DNA of 56,000 bases from Mesostigma viride (Eukaryota > Streptophyta > Mesostigmatophyceae > Mesostigmatales > Mesostigmataceae), in assembly GCA_009746045.1 (NCBI GenBank), contig RPFO01000130.1, positions 1,583,625-1,639,624 of the forward strand. Reading direction: 5' to 3'. Below are positions 11,637 through 22,209 of this stretch, in pieces. The translations under genes were made by a program, and so were the position numbers. Each line of letters starts with the position of its first letter. Positions within the stretch are counted from its first letter, which is position 1. The notes under the pieces were generated by a model, which saw nothing but the letters and a program-made list of their open reading frames with translations, had not been told where the DNA came from and did not search any database.

Positions 11637-12029
11637 ATGAGCCAACGGCGATCTTTTACTGCTCCTTCCCATTCTTCTAGCGATAATAGTCTAGCTAAAT
11701 ATTACGTAGTGATTACGCCTCAATGGTCCTCCATTTTCCTTTCTTGGTCCGACGCTAGGAAGATCGTTCAGAATCGTGTATACAACGTAATTAGGTATAA
11801 GAAATTTATGTCCTTTGAAGAAGCTCAGCAGTTCCTTATAGATCATAGCCAAACAGATTTAGGCCTGCATGTACGCCCTATTCCTCATGGTCGCCCTCCA
11901 GTAGAAGCTCTAGTCTTTGCTACCCCTCCTTCTTCTCCCCCTAAACGGGCTGCATCTGCATCTGCTTCAGATACTCCTCTCACTTTGGAGTTTGGTTCCC
12001 TATCCATTACTGTTGTTAAAAAGGATTGA
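11637..12029 (+). CDS. ORF0: viroplasmin/RNase H1-type hybrid-binding domain protein
   Basis: A 130-residue protein with ATG in good context (ACCATGA), upstream of Gag. Residues about 22-70 match the pattern of the caulimovirus-VI/RNase H1 N-terminal domain: YYVVITPQWSSIF, then SWSDARKIV, then KKFMSFEEAQQFL. In RNase H1 this small fold binds RNA/DNA hybrids; in caulimoviruses it occurs in the inclusion-body protein. The C-terminal half is Pro/Ser/Ala-rich. Inference: it may bind the element's replication intermediate. It is intact, unlike most other ORFs of copy B. It lies in another frame than Gag, with a 91-nt gap. The family call rests on motif recognition alone. Confidence 0.65.
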   Translation: MSQRRSFTAPSHSSSDNSLAKYYVVITPQWSSIFLSWSDARKIVQNRVYNVIRYKKFMSFEEAQQFLIDHSQTDLGLHVRPIPHGRPPVEALVFATPPSSPPKRAASASASDTPLTLEFGSLSITVVKKD

Positions 12030-12120
12030 TTTTAATTTTGTTCCTGCTGCAGACCTTCAAGGTTTTTCCTTTTTCTTTTGTTGCTTTCTTCTAGATTCCT
12101 ATTCCTTTACGTAATTAAAG
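12030..12120 (+). promoter_or_regulatory. ORF0-Gag spacer with splice-acceptor-like tract
   Basis: T-rich spacer ending in TTGCTTTCTTCTAG (12081-12094), 26 bases before the Gag ATG at 12121. Together with the donor-like CAG/GTGCGT at 11626 it could remove ORF0 by splicing so that Gag becomes the first ORF. This is inference from site appearance only. Confidence 0.35.
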
Positions 12121-13854
12121 ATGGATCCAGTGGGTGGAGATATGTCGCCTATACCTACCAATAATAATAATAATAATACTAATAACAATAACAATAACAA
12201 TACTCGTGGTAACCGACGGGACTCCTTGGAAACGGTACACCATCTCCCCTCAAGGTATTCTGCGTACCTCACCTCCTTCTCCTGTTGCTGGTGGTCGCCG
12301 TCGTCCCTCAATTACCCCACCTACCTATGAACAACGTATTTCCAAGTCAGATTTAGTGATGAACCTTCTTTCGTTGTGAACCAGGCCCCTGCCCCTTCTG
12401 CAACCTTGGCTCACCCCTCCAGCAGGTCCTCACACTAACAATGCTCTAGGCCTCCTTCCCACCCTGTGCCTTCAATGCCTGCATTAACACGGGTCGTACC
12501 TCGGCCCCTGTCGGCCCTTCTGGGCGCCCTAGTGCAGTTCCCTTTTACCCACCTGCTTCCTGGTCCTACCCTGAGACGGCCTATGAGGCTGCCCAGGTCC
12601 TACCCGTGTGGCTGATTTAGAAGTTAATAATGATTTCAGTACCATGCCCCTAGATGATAGGAATTATGATCATTTTGCCTACTCCTCTCTTCGTGAGCAA
12701 TATACTGTCCCTTCTCCTATGGGCACCATCCTGAAACGGTGGCTCCCTCTAGACCCCTACCCAAGACTTTTCCTATCCCTTCCTTCTATCCCGCTTATGT
12801 AGCAGTGGAAGATAGTGGCCCTATGGGAAAAACTGATTCTTCTAATCCCCCTAAGCCTCCTGCTCTTCCCCTCTTTGCCAACCTTCCTAAGCTGGATGTC
12901 AAGTCTACCCCTCAACAGTTTTTCACCTTCATTATGTTGCTCACCCAGAACACAGAGTCCTGGCAGAACCACAATAGGTGGCGCCTCTCTGATGCTGTAC
13001 TAGTTCCTCATTATCTTACTACCTGCATTACTCCTGACTTGCTAACCTCATCCAGTGTGAGTCTCTTGCCTCTCATGCCTACCCAAACTCTGTAGCAGAA
13101 TTGTTCAAGCGTTTAGAGAACCATTTAGTCCCTCCCGATGCAGATTGGCAGGATAGATTATCCTTTGGTACCTTGCAGCAGGGTACCAAGTCCTTCAAAG
13201 AATATATGAAAGAGTTTGATGCTCAGATGGTACGAATTAGGGATTTGTCGGGTGCAGAAGTACGTGCCGCTTCCTTCAGGGCCTCAGTAGACCCTTATTG
13301 CGTGAAGTCAAGCGCCAGTTCTCTGCCTACCGTTTTACTGACCTGCCCCTCAAGCATGTGCGCCAGCATCTTTTACGAGTAGCAGATTTCTTCTCCACAC
13401 CTTCTCTTCCTACCCGTTCCCGTATTAATAATATTAGCCTTACCCCTGAGGAGGAGAACTCCTATGTAGAAGAATTAGATATTGTGTGACTGACCTTTCA
13501 GCTCTGGATGTCTCTCATATCACCTGCTATCATTGTAAGGAAGTAGGTCATCTTAAACGTGAGTGCCCCAAGTTCCTTTCGGGTGCTCCCCCTCATCCCG
13601 ACGCTCGCCCTCCTCGTACCCCTCAGCGTGCTCCTATTCGTCCCACTTCAGGACGCATTCCTTCAGCTACCCCTAGTAGGCTGAATGCTGTGCAGACAGG
13701 ATCCCCAGGGTTCCCCTATGATAATCAGGCTCCCGCACCCTCTTCAATCCCTCGTGACCCTCCAGCAGTGGCTTTTCCGCCAGGGTCTTCTTCGGGGTTA
13801 GTTCCTATGGATTTGGGGGGGAGGGGGAACAGTAGGCCTGTCAGCCGGGGGTAA
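12121..13854 (+). pseudogene. gag: Gag polyprotein, copy B (frameshifted)
   Basis: Start chosen at ATG 12121, which opens a frame with Asn-rich runs encoded by AAT/AAC repeats (12160-12200). The later part aligns almost base for base with the open Gag of copy A from 12800 on, including the zinc knuckle near 13522 and the TAA at 13852-13854. Relative to copy A, single bases are missing near 13037, 13266 and 13482. The upstream part (12200-12740) also needs several frame changes, but has no second copy to compare with. The intact ancestor would be near 580 residues. Confidence 0.85.
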
Positions 13855-14442
13855 CCTGGACAGGTCCTTAGATAGTACCCCAGATAATAATTTTTGCTTG
13901 CCTGTTTTTATAACCTCTGTAGGAGCTGAATCATCCCTACCACTACGTGTGCGTCCTCTTATGTTCTTGAATGGTGGCTTAACCGTCCCTCATACTGTTG
14001 TAGACCCCTTCCTGCATGCTGATGAACTCTTGAATGTCTCTGTGTTAGTGGATAGCGGTGCGGCTAGCTCCTTTGTGAGCGAGGCCCTAGTTAGGCGTTT
14101 AGGACTAGTCCCTACCCCTCACACAAAAACTGTCACTGTCCATTATGCTGACGGTCGCACCAGTCATTCCCCGGGTACGGTGTCCCTTCCCCTGGTCATA
14201 CAAGGACGTACGGTCAACCTGACGGCCACTATAGGCCCTATCACTACAGCTGATGTATTACTAGGATTAGATTGGCACCAGGATAATAAAATCACTATTA
14301 ATTATGATACTATGGTCATTTGGTTTCCAGATAGCTCTTACTGGGTACCAGAACGTCATTATAGATTAGAAAATTTATCCTTGGTAGATATTACTCCTCC
14401 TACACCTGTTGATCCTCCTGTAGACCTATACCTGAAGTATTA
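13855..14442 (+). pseudogene. pol: Pol copy B: aspartic protease segment
   Basis: The frame is +1 relative to Gag and open across its stop. The retropepsin motif LVDSGAASSFVS starts near 14045 and a second conserved strand (TADVLLGLDWH) near 14250. A single missing base near 14420 (GTAGACC against GTAAGACC in copy A) puts the C-terminal protease/linker in a different frame from RT. The protease would cut the Gag-Pol precursor. Confidence 0.88.
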
Positions 14443-15495
14443 ATGTCCAATGACGAATTACGTTCTGAACTAAAGGAATATGGATACCTATTATGTATGT
14501 TCCTTCAGTTAGAAGTACAAGAGATACCTATCACTAATAATAGTGTGGATATAGATGTAAATACAGTGGATACAATAGGAGTGGGATTTACTGAAAATGA
14601 AATAGTAAGATACATGGCTGTGATAGATTCCTCAAAAGTATTTGAAGAAAAGACTCCTTCTTATCCTCCTCCTCGTTCTGTTTTACACCGTGTAGTTATC
14701 AAGGACGGTGCAGTTCCTACGCACTCTCCGATGTATAGAATGGGCCCTACAGAATTAAAGGAACTAAAACAGATTTTAGTATCACTATTAGAAGCAGGAT
14801 TGATAGAGCCTAGTAACTCCCCCTACTCCGCTGGTGTCCTGTTAGTTCCTAAACCAAATGGCAAGTTTCGCCTAGTTACTGATTATAGGAAGTTAAACGA
14901 TATTACTGTGAAGTCTAAATACCCTCTACCTCGTATTGATGATATATTTAATAAGGTTAAAGGTTCTACCTGTTTCACAGTACTAGATTGTGCGGATGGT
15001 TTTTGGCAACTACGTATAGCTCCTGAGGATTGCCACAAAACCGCCTTTGCTACCCCTTTTGGGCATTACCAGTTTAGAGTAGCGGCTATGGGACTCTGTA
15101 ACTCTCCTGCCTCTTTCCAAATGTTAATGAATGAAGTGCTTAGACCTGTTATGGGAAATTCCCACCTTCCTCAAGTGTCCTCTGATTTAAAGGATCCTTC
15201 CTTCTCCTCTGTTTCTTTATCTGAGCATGACCGTTCTTGTGCTCAAGCTTACTTAGATGATATCCTTATTTATTCTCCTGATTTTGAAACGCACCTACGT
15301 GATTTAAAGAAAGTATTAGAAATCATGGCTGAAAATTCTTTATGGGCGCGCCGTGCTAAAGTTCGCTCTGGTAGAAGTGTCCCATTCTTAGGGCACGTTC
15401 TGTCAGATGCCGGGGTTGCTACCGACCCGGATAAGACTAAGTCAATTCAGGAATGGCCTACCCCTACCGACGTTAAAGGTGTACGTAGTTTCTAG
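14443..15495 (+). CDS. pol: Pol copy B: reverse transcriptase
   Basis: The longest unbroken piece of Pol in the window, about 350 residues. RT motifs in order: YRMGPTELKELKQ, LVPKPNGKFRLVTDYRKLN, the FTVLDCADGFWQL palm Asp, FGHYQFRVAAMGLCNSPASFQ, and the catalytic AYLDDILIYS near 15250, then VPFLGHVLSD of the thumb/connection. It ends artificially at 15493-15495, because one T of the run GTTTTC is missing near 15489 compared with copy A. This is part of a polyprotein, so the listed start is only the limit of the open segment. Confidence 0.93.
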   Translation: MSNDELRSELKEYGYLLCMFLQLEVQEIPITNNSVDIDVNTVDTIGVGFTENEIVRYMAVIDSSKVFEEKTPSYPPPRSVLHRVVIKDGAVPTHSPMYRMGPTELKELKQILVSLLEAGLIEPSNSPYSAGVLLVPKPNGKFRLVTDYRKLNDITVKSKYPLPRIDDIFNKVKGSTCFTVLDCADGFWQLRIAPEDCHKTAFATPFGHYQFRVAAMGLCNSPASFQMLMNEVLRPVMGNSHLPQVSSDLKDPSFSSVSLSEHDRSCAQAYLDDILIYSPDFETHLRDLKKVLEIMAENSLWARRAKVRSGRSVPFLGHVLSDAGVATDPDKTKSIQEWPTPTDVKGVRSF

Positions 15496-16728
15496 GAATT
15501 GCTTCTTACTATAGGCGTTTTATCCCGCGTTTCGCAACTATAGCAGCCCCTATTAATCATCTATTAAAGAAGGATATCCCCTTTGTTTGGAGTAGTGAAT
15601 GTCAGTCGGCTTTTCAGTGTCTAAAATCCCTACTCCTCTCCCCTCCTGTACTCATCCTACCGGATACTACTAAACCCTTTGTTGTAGCTACAGATGCTAG
15701 CAAGGTAGCTATAGGGGGCGTCCTTCTCCAGGATCAGGGTCAGGGCTTACAGCCAATCGAGTATATCTCTAGGACAATGCTTCCTGCGGAGCGTAACTAT
15801 CCCGTACACCAGCAAGAACTATTAGCTGTGGTGTATTGTTGCCACGCGTGGCAGCACTTTCTTAAAGGTGCTCAATTTGATGTTTGTCTGAATGAACCCT
15901 GTGAGATTGATCCTTATAGATTAGTTATCCAGACAGATCACCGCCCTCTTACCCATCTTCTCTCACAACCCAACCTTACCCCTCGTCAAGCGCGCTGGAT
16001 GGAGTTTTTAGCACAGTTCTCCCCTTTTAAACTTCAGTATGTTAAGGGTGTAGATAACATAGTACCAGATGCACTCTCCCGTCGTGCAGATTACTCCTTT
16101 TTCGAGGACCTTGATGTTCTCAATACTACTCTAGTTCCTACTACTATGGGTGTAACCCCGTATGGTGAACTACCTGATGATGAATCCTATGCCTACCTCT
16201 TTCATACAGCTGTTCGCATGCCTGATCTCCTTTCTCACGTAGGACTCTCTCTCCCGTGTGAGGCCCTTCCTGTGGCCTCGGTGGGGGGGGAGGGGAAAAA
16301 TAAAATTTCTATACCGCTTAGCCATATAGCGACTAGGTCAGGAAAGTCTTATGAAAACATAGTCCCTCTAGGACCTCCCCTTCTCTTTGGCAAGGCGGTA
16401 GGAGATCTCTTTAAACCTGTTCTGGATACCTCTGTAGCGATGCCTACCTCTGATCTTGAACGCCTTATTAGTAGATTTACGGCCACTGAGCCGGAAGCAT
16501 TAGCTGCCATTGCTGCCCATCCCCAACAATTAGGCAAGCACCCTTGTAAATTTGTAGGTGGATTTTTATATGTGCAGATAGCAGATTCTCCCCCTCAATG
16601 GCGCCTGTATGTCCCTCCTATCTGTCGCTCCTCCTTGCTCTTTGAGTTGCATGACTTAGCTGCTCATCAGGGTGGTAAACGGGTACGGGACCTAGTAGCC
16701 CGCTCTTACTACTGGCCTTCCCTTTAAA
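15496..16728 (+). pseudogene. pol: Pol copy B: RNase H and integrase zinc finger
   Basis: Continues RT after the missing base near 15489. RNase H acidic residues are in VVATDASKVA (about 15685), QQELLAVVYC and TDHRPLTHLL; then come DALSRRADYS and a linker of about 150 residues. The integrase HHCC finger starts at HDLAAHQGGKRVRDL. One T is missing near 16723 (CCCTTTAAA against CCCTTTTAAA), which ends the frame in TAA. This stretch is also the uninterrupted reference for the DNA-transposon site of copy A. Confidence 0.9.
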
Positions 16729-17244
16729 GGATGTAGATGAGTATGTTAGAACCTGTCAATCTTGCCAGGAGATGAAACCCAACAATGTAGGACAGATAGC
16801 AGAGCCTAGGACCTTACCTGATCCCATCATGCCGTGGGACTCCATTATGATGGATTTTGTAGGACCTTTTAGGAAGAATGATAGAGGTAACGCCCAGATC
16901 CTTGTTTTTGTAGATCGTTTTACTCGTATGTGTCATCTCGTGCCGTGTCCCTTAGAACTCACCGCACGCGATTGTGCACGCCTATACCATAATAACGTAT
17001 ATAGATATCATGGTTTGAGTAGGCAGTTTATTAGTGATAAGGATAAGTTATTTACTTCTGATTTTTGGCAGCAGTTCTTTGCTGCTATCGGTACCAAGGT
17101 CACCTTCGGTACTGCCTACCACTCCTCCTCGTCTCATTTAGTAGAACGTTTGAATAGGGTAGTGGAAGAAGCTCTGCGTCACTATGTGAATGGCTCTGGG
17201 AGTGATTGGGAGGATTATCTATGTTTGGTAGAGTTTTCCCTTAA
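16729..17244 (+). pseudogene. pol: Pol copy B: integrase DDE core, cut by a TTAA element
   Basis: Completes the zinc finger (CQSCQ) and encodes the DDE core: Asp in MMDFVGPF near 16855, Asp in SDKDKLFTSDF near 17035, and Glu in SHLVERLNRVVEE near 17142. All three catalytic residues are present, and the core lacks the 4-base insertion seen in copy A. The frame is interrupted at 17244 by the element at 17245-19129. Confidence 0.9.
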
Positions 17245-19129
17245 GGGGAGGTGGCACCCCAAAAACCTTAAAACTTGACCCATGCTAATATCACTTGAAT
17301 TTCAGTTGCACCATGCTAAATTATGATTGGGGGCACTAAATAACATCTCTAGTGAGTTGTCCATGCACTTGTTGGGGGTACTACCCCCACATATACGCCA
17401 ATATAGCGCTATAAATAGAAAAAGACGCTAATTAGGGCTATGTATGCCCCAGCCCATGCACTCATTTGTTGGCAAAAAAAAATGTAGCGTCTATAGTTCC
17501 CTGAGTTTGTAGCTTGCTGAGCTATTTACATCATGAAAATGACAAAACCTTGAACAGTTATTAATTTCCCCGCAAAAGTACCCTTTTTTTACCGGACATT
17601 GGGAATAAACATGTCATAAACACTTCAGATTAGGCAACAAAATGTAGCGAAAATCCGGCTAACAGGGGGACAGCAGTGGTCCAAGTCCCAGGTCATTCCG
17701 ACAAGTCTAGCTCAAGTTATTGCGTTTGGCGTGCTAAAACCTGAACATACGCTAAATGAGGTTTTTCTGTGTATAAGGCCACCTAGGCATCATGTTTTCC
17801 ATCCAAGAAGCCAAAAAACATGCCCAACTCGATCACACAACATAAGAAAAGGCTAGGCACCTCATCTGCCCTCCCCTGCCCTCAGCATGGCCAGCCTTGC
17901 CAGCGTGCGCATAGCAACACCATCGCTAGGCATACACGCACCAAGAGAGCATACACTAAGCTCAGCCCAAGGTTACCATGTAAATTTATGCCAAGAACTC
18001 AGCAAGTATACGTGTAAAAACCTTAGAAAGACTGCCCAAGCAATAGAGGCAACTGCAGCCTGCAAACTTGGCAGCAAATCATACATGTTGTATGCCAAGC
18101 ATTCACATCCTATCCAGCTTGCCTTGCTGCACACATAGCAGGGAAGTCTTAATGGTTATAGCTCAAGGAAAGCAATGGAAACACCTATCTAATGCAATGC
18201 CACTCATGCAGTATGGCCAGCAAAAGAACCACTCTCACCTTCCTTTCCAATAGGGCAATTTGCTAAGAAGCTGATGCCAGCTTGTTAGCCTCTAGGCACA
18301 TGCCGGATGTCGTTCTAAAACAGGCGTGTCAGATCCGGCACATAACAAAGCGTCTGAGCAAGGTCACGTCCAAAGGATTATGGAAAACAAATGTCAACAC
18401 ATTACCAACAACTTGACCTCGGCGCATTTAGCATGCCAGCCACAAACTACACGAAATTGTACGAAATAGCTAGGAATCTGACGATGCAACCGAAAGAAAT
18501 GGAGCGCTTCCTGCAGGGAAACTGCCCGAAAAAAAGGCGAAAGGCCGACGTTAATGCACCTGCCTGCGTGGAAATGTTTCATGCATAAACTGGCACGCAA
18601 GCTCGAACAATAAAAGACATCATCCATTGATCAGGCGAACAAGGAAGGTGCGCCTTCCGTGAATACGTCGAAGGCGACATGCGCAGGCCTGCGTAGGTTC
18701 TTACCTTGAATGCCGGAAATGTAAAAGAAACCGGGAAGCTTCGGCACAAACTCGACAACACCATTAAGTTAGCTTCATAATCGCTCTTTAGAGCCTACGT
18801 TGCCTCACAATAGCTGCCGTAAACCTGCATTAAATTTCATGATCCGCAAGAGAAATTATATCCTGGACCCCCGCGCCCGTAGCCGTTTGAGAAATTAGCG
18901 ATATTGCAAACCGTAAACTTTCCGCCACGCAATGAGGTCATCAACTAATCTTCTGCGAAATTCAAGCATTTTTTCTAGCTGTTTACGTGCCATATCGATT
19001 AATATTGCATAAAGGCATGCCGCCATGGCCACTTCCGCGAGGGTTGAGCGGTCCGGGCACACATTATACACCGTACGGACGGTACCGCGAATTTTTTGGC
19101 GCGGAAAATATTCGGCGCGCCACGTCCCC
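17245..19129. mobile_element. Non-autonomous TTAA-target DNA element in copy B integrase
   Basis: Seen: 1,885 bp flanked by TTAA on both sides (17241-17244 and 19130-19133), where copy A has a single TTAA. Ends are imperfect inverted repeats: GGGGAGGTGGCAC on the left, GGGGACGTGGCGC as the inverse of the right end. Known: a TTAA duplication is the hallmark of piggyBac-type transposition, though typical piggyBac ends begin CCC, so assignment stays open. No transposase is recognisable; the interior is mixed AT-rich sequence. Insertion post-dates the divergence of copies A and B. Confidence 0.88.
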
Positions 19130-19857
19130 TTAACAACTGCCCTCAGGCTGCGCATGGTTATACGCCCTTCTTCCTAGATACTGGTAGACAACCTCTTACC
19201 CCTACCTCTCTCTTAGCTAGTCCTTTAAGGGACAAGGATGATGTGTCCCGGGATACTGTAGAAGGTGTGCAGGCGTTATTAGATAAGATGAAGCATGCAC
19301 ACGACAACGCTATTGCAGGGTACCATAGGGCGCAGGCCAAATACCTTGCTAGGTTGCGTGCCTCATTAGATCATAGAAGAGCACCTGAGATAGAAATAGG
19401 AGATTTAGTCTTAGTAGAAGGCCCCCGTGTTGGCCGCTTCGCTCATAAGTTCGAAGCTGAACTGAAGGTGAAACTTAGGCCCGCCTTCTTAGGACCCTTC
19501 CGTGTGTTGTCTAGAGTAGGTAATTTTCTGTATGAGATAGATATTCCTACCTCTTGGCAGACCCACTCTCGCACCTTTCATAGAAGCCAGCTGAAGCTCT
19601 ATCATCAGAGCACGTTCGCTGGTAGAGAATTAGCCCCTGCCCCTTTAGAGCATAACCCGGATACTGGTGAGGTAGAGGATGAGGTAGAGGGTATCGTGGC
19701 CCATAGAGATATCAAAAAGGGCCGCGGTACCCAGCGCCAGTATAAGGTGAAGTGGATGTATGCTCGTAGTGAAGTAGATAAGGTCTGGTATACTGAGAGT
19801 GAGCTAGATGGGTGTAGTCGCCTGCTGCAGGAGTATAAAACCCTGCATAAGCTCTAG
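19130..19857 (+). pseudogene. pol: Pol copy B: integrase C-terminus and chromodomain
   Basis: Resumes with NNCPQAAHGYTPFFLDTG directly after the TTAA element. Then follow the GPFRVLSRVGNFLY-type integrase C-terminal module and a chromodomain (VAHRDIKKGRGTQRQYKVKW, VWYTESELDG). The 3' part is fully open to TAG at 19855-19857. It has no start of its own and depends on the interrupted upstream part. Confidence 0.92.
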
Positions 19858-19933
19858 TTGTAGACCTTCTCCTCTCTTATGTTATGTCTGCTGTCGACGG
19901 ATGGTTGGTTGTCCCCTCCCCTCCGCAGCCGTC

Positions 19934-22209
19934 ATGTCAGAGCCTACCCCTCCGGCTGAGAGCTCGCTGCCGTCCCCGCCCCCACCGGACCCTGAGCTGT
20001 ATTTCGAGGCCCTTCCGGGCCGCTGGGTGTCGCGATCAAGTTACCCGGGTGGCGTGGTGCAGCCGGCCCTTCAGGCCCAACATGCGGGCTTAGTAGTCAG
20101 GGCGGCCCTCTTCGGGGTCACGTGGTATGGTCCTTCCCCTGATGAGCCGCACCAGCTTGTCCTGCACGGGTTCGATGATGCTGGACACTGTTTGTTGGGG
20201 TGTGGTTCCCGCTGTCCCGCCTTGGGGCAGATAGATGCGGTTCTCCGGTGCTGCCGTGTGTTCTCCTACCTCTCTACCCCTGTGGGCCGTACCTGCCTAC
20301 GGGAGGTGTTCCCTTGGCTTCCGGCTGAGGGAGATGCTGAGGTAGATGAGAACCCCTGCGACCTTTTACGGGCCGTAGAATTCATGGAGATAGCTGATCA
20401 GGCGGCGGGACTAGCGGTTGGTGGTCCTGCCCCTTCGGGCGCCCCGGCCGAGGTACATTATACCCCAGATTATTCTGCCTCGAGCGCTGCGTCCGCCTCC
20501 TCGGCGTCTGTTCCTCCCTCTCCGGTCCCGTCGTCCCCTCGGTCGACCCGGGATGTTGCAGTGGAGCCTACCCCTTCGGGTTTGCCTGACCCTCTTTCGG
20601 CGACGGTCTCGGCTATGCAGGCTCAGATCCAGTCCCTGACTACGGCCTTCGGGGCCTTCCTGGCGGCACAGGCGCAGGTCCCGGCTACGCCAGCTGGATC
20701 CGCGCCCCCTACCCCTTCTGTCGCCCCGACGACTACGGCTTCGCCCGCGCCCCCGCTTGCGCCCGCGGTCGCTGTGGTTCCGGCGGCTGCTGCGACTCCT
20801 GCTGCCTCTGCGCCTGTTACCGCTGTACCTGCGCCTACGCGTGAGCCTCCACCAGCTCAGGCGCGCAGCCGTCGCGAGGCTTCTTTGGCGATACTAGCGG
20901 GCTTCCCAGACTTTGGGAGGGTGGTCCTCCGCAGAGGATTCCGGTTCCTGACTGGAGCCTAGATGGTAGTCAATCTTATGCAGGACTGCCTGTCCCTACG
21001 GGCCCCATTTTTAACATGTGGCCTGAGGGTGCACCGGCAACCGATACCGGCGCGCCAGCTTCGGTGGCGGGTCCGTCACGGCCCCCTCTGGCTTCGGGTC
21101 CGGCGCGACCGCCTCCTGTACCAGTGTCACCTGCGACGGTGTCGGCTCCTGCCCCTGTTTCGGTCCCTGCTTCGGCCCCTGCCCCTTCGGCCTCGCGGTC
21201 TTTGGCTGCGGTTGTTCGGTCAACCGGCCAGGATCCTCGCGCTACCCGCGCTACCGACTCCCTCCGGGAGTTGTCCCAGGGTGATCGGGACAGGGCTCCT
21301 TCTGTGGTGCATGCGACTCCGGAGTCGCGCGACACGCCCGTGCCTGGATGTGGTATGTCCGCACTCGCCTGCCGCCAGTGTGACCTGCCGCGTGCCTCCG
21401 CCGAGCTTGCCATCTCGCCCATGTCCTATGGGTTTTCCCAGGTGTGCCGGGCGCCTCGTGATCGTAACCTACCCATTGAGACTGATCGGCCTCCTTTCGA
21501 CATGGTTATTTTAGCTGATCCTGTGTTCCAGGGTGAGATCCTGGTTCGGCGCGTTCTGTATCGCTGGGCTAGGCGCCACAACGACTTGGACACCTACGGT
21601 GGGTTCCAGTGGGCTTACCCTCCGCCTCTGGGCATTATGGCTTCGGATGCCCTTACGGTAGAGTATCCTGCGGTGCCGGGTGTTACGTACACCACGGTCC
21701 TCCAGCCCATCCTCGAGTGGGATGCCCGGCGTCCGGCGCCCCTATCGGGCCAGGGTCTAGACTCCCGCGGCCACCCTCCTCCTCGGGCCAGCGACTACCT
21801 AGAGACATTCGGGTCTCGCCAGTGTACGCGTCGGTGGCGCTCCCGAGAGGTTCGGCACATCCGGTTGTGGCCGTCCAACGTGGAGCCCCTGGTGGACCTG
21901 TTTTTCCCGACGGGTTTGCGCCCTCGGATCCGGTACCACCGCCTCCTCCTGCGGGCCCTCTGTTTGATCGCGGTAGAACCTTTCCTTCGCCTCTTTGCCT
22001 GTGGCTTCCTGGACTGGGCCCGTGGCCAGGTCGTTCTTACGCAGCATAGGTATTACTGGGCCTTTCTGGGCCTTTTTCCTGACGGCGTGTGGGCCGATGT
22101 TTTCCTCACCGTAGATAGGCATGACAATGTTGAGGATGTGGCCCACTACCAGGCCTACCTGGAGGTCCTGCTGGCCTCTCGTGGCACCTATCAGACGGAT
22201 GGCCACTAG
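19934..22209 (+). CDS. ORF3 of copy B: unknown protein between Pol and 3' LTR (one frameshift)
   Basis: About 760 residues once one single-base shift in the Pro/Ala linker (between about 20760 and 20880) is allowed for. Parts: a conserved N-terminal domain of about 150 residues with FDDAGHCLLGCG and LSTPVGR; a Ser/Pro/Ala linker with a short heptad-like stretch (SATVSAMQAQIQSL); a block with LPRLWEGGPPQ; a second Pro/Ala linker; a Cys pair (CRQCDLP); and a C-terminal domain of about 260 residues with many Arg/Trp (RRVLYRWARRHNDLDTYGG, RASDYLETFG) and one hydrophobic helix-like stretch near LLLRALCLIAVEPFLRLF. No signal peptide. It holds the envelope position but does not look like an envelope protein. 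Start ATG 19934 matches ATG 8725 in copy A. Confidence 0.7.

Noticed and set aside
19914-22209. Envelope glycoprotein identity for ORF3
   Set aside because: No signal peptide, no furin-like site, no clear transmembrane anchor; the position alone does not justify the name.
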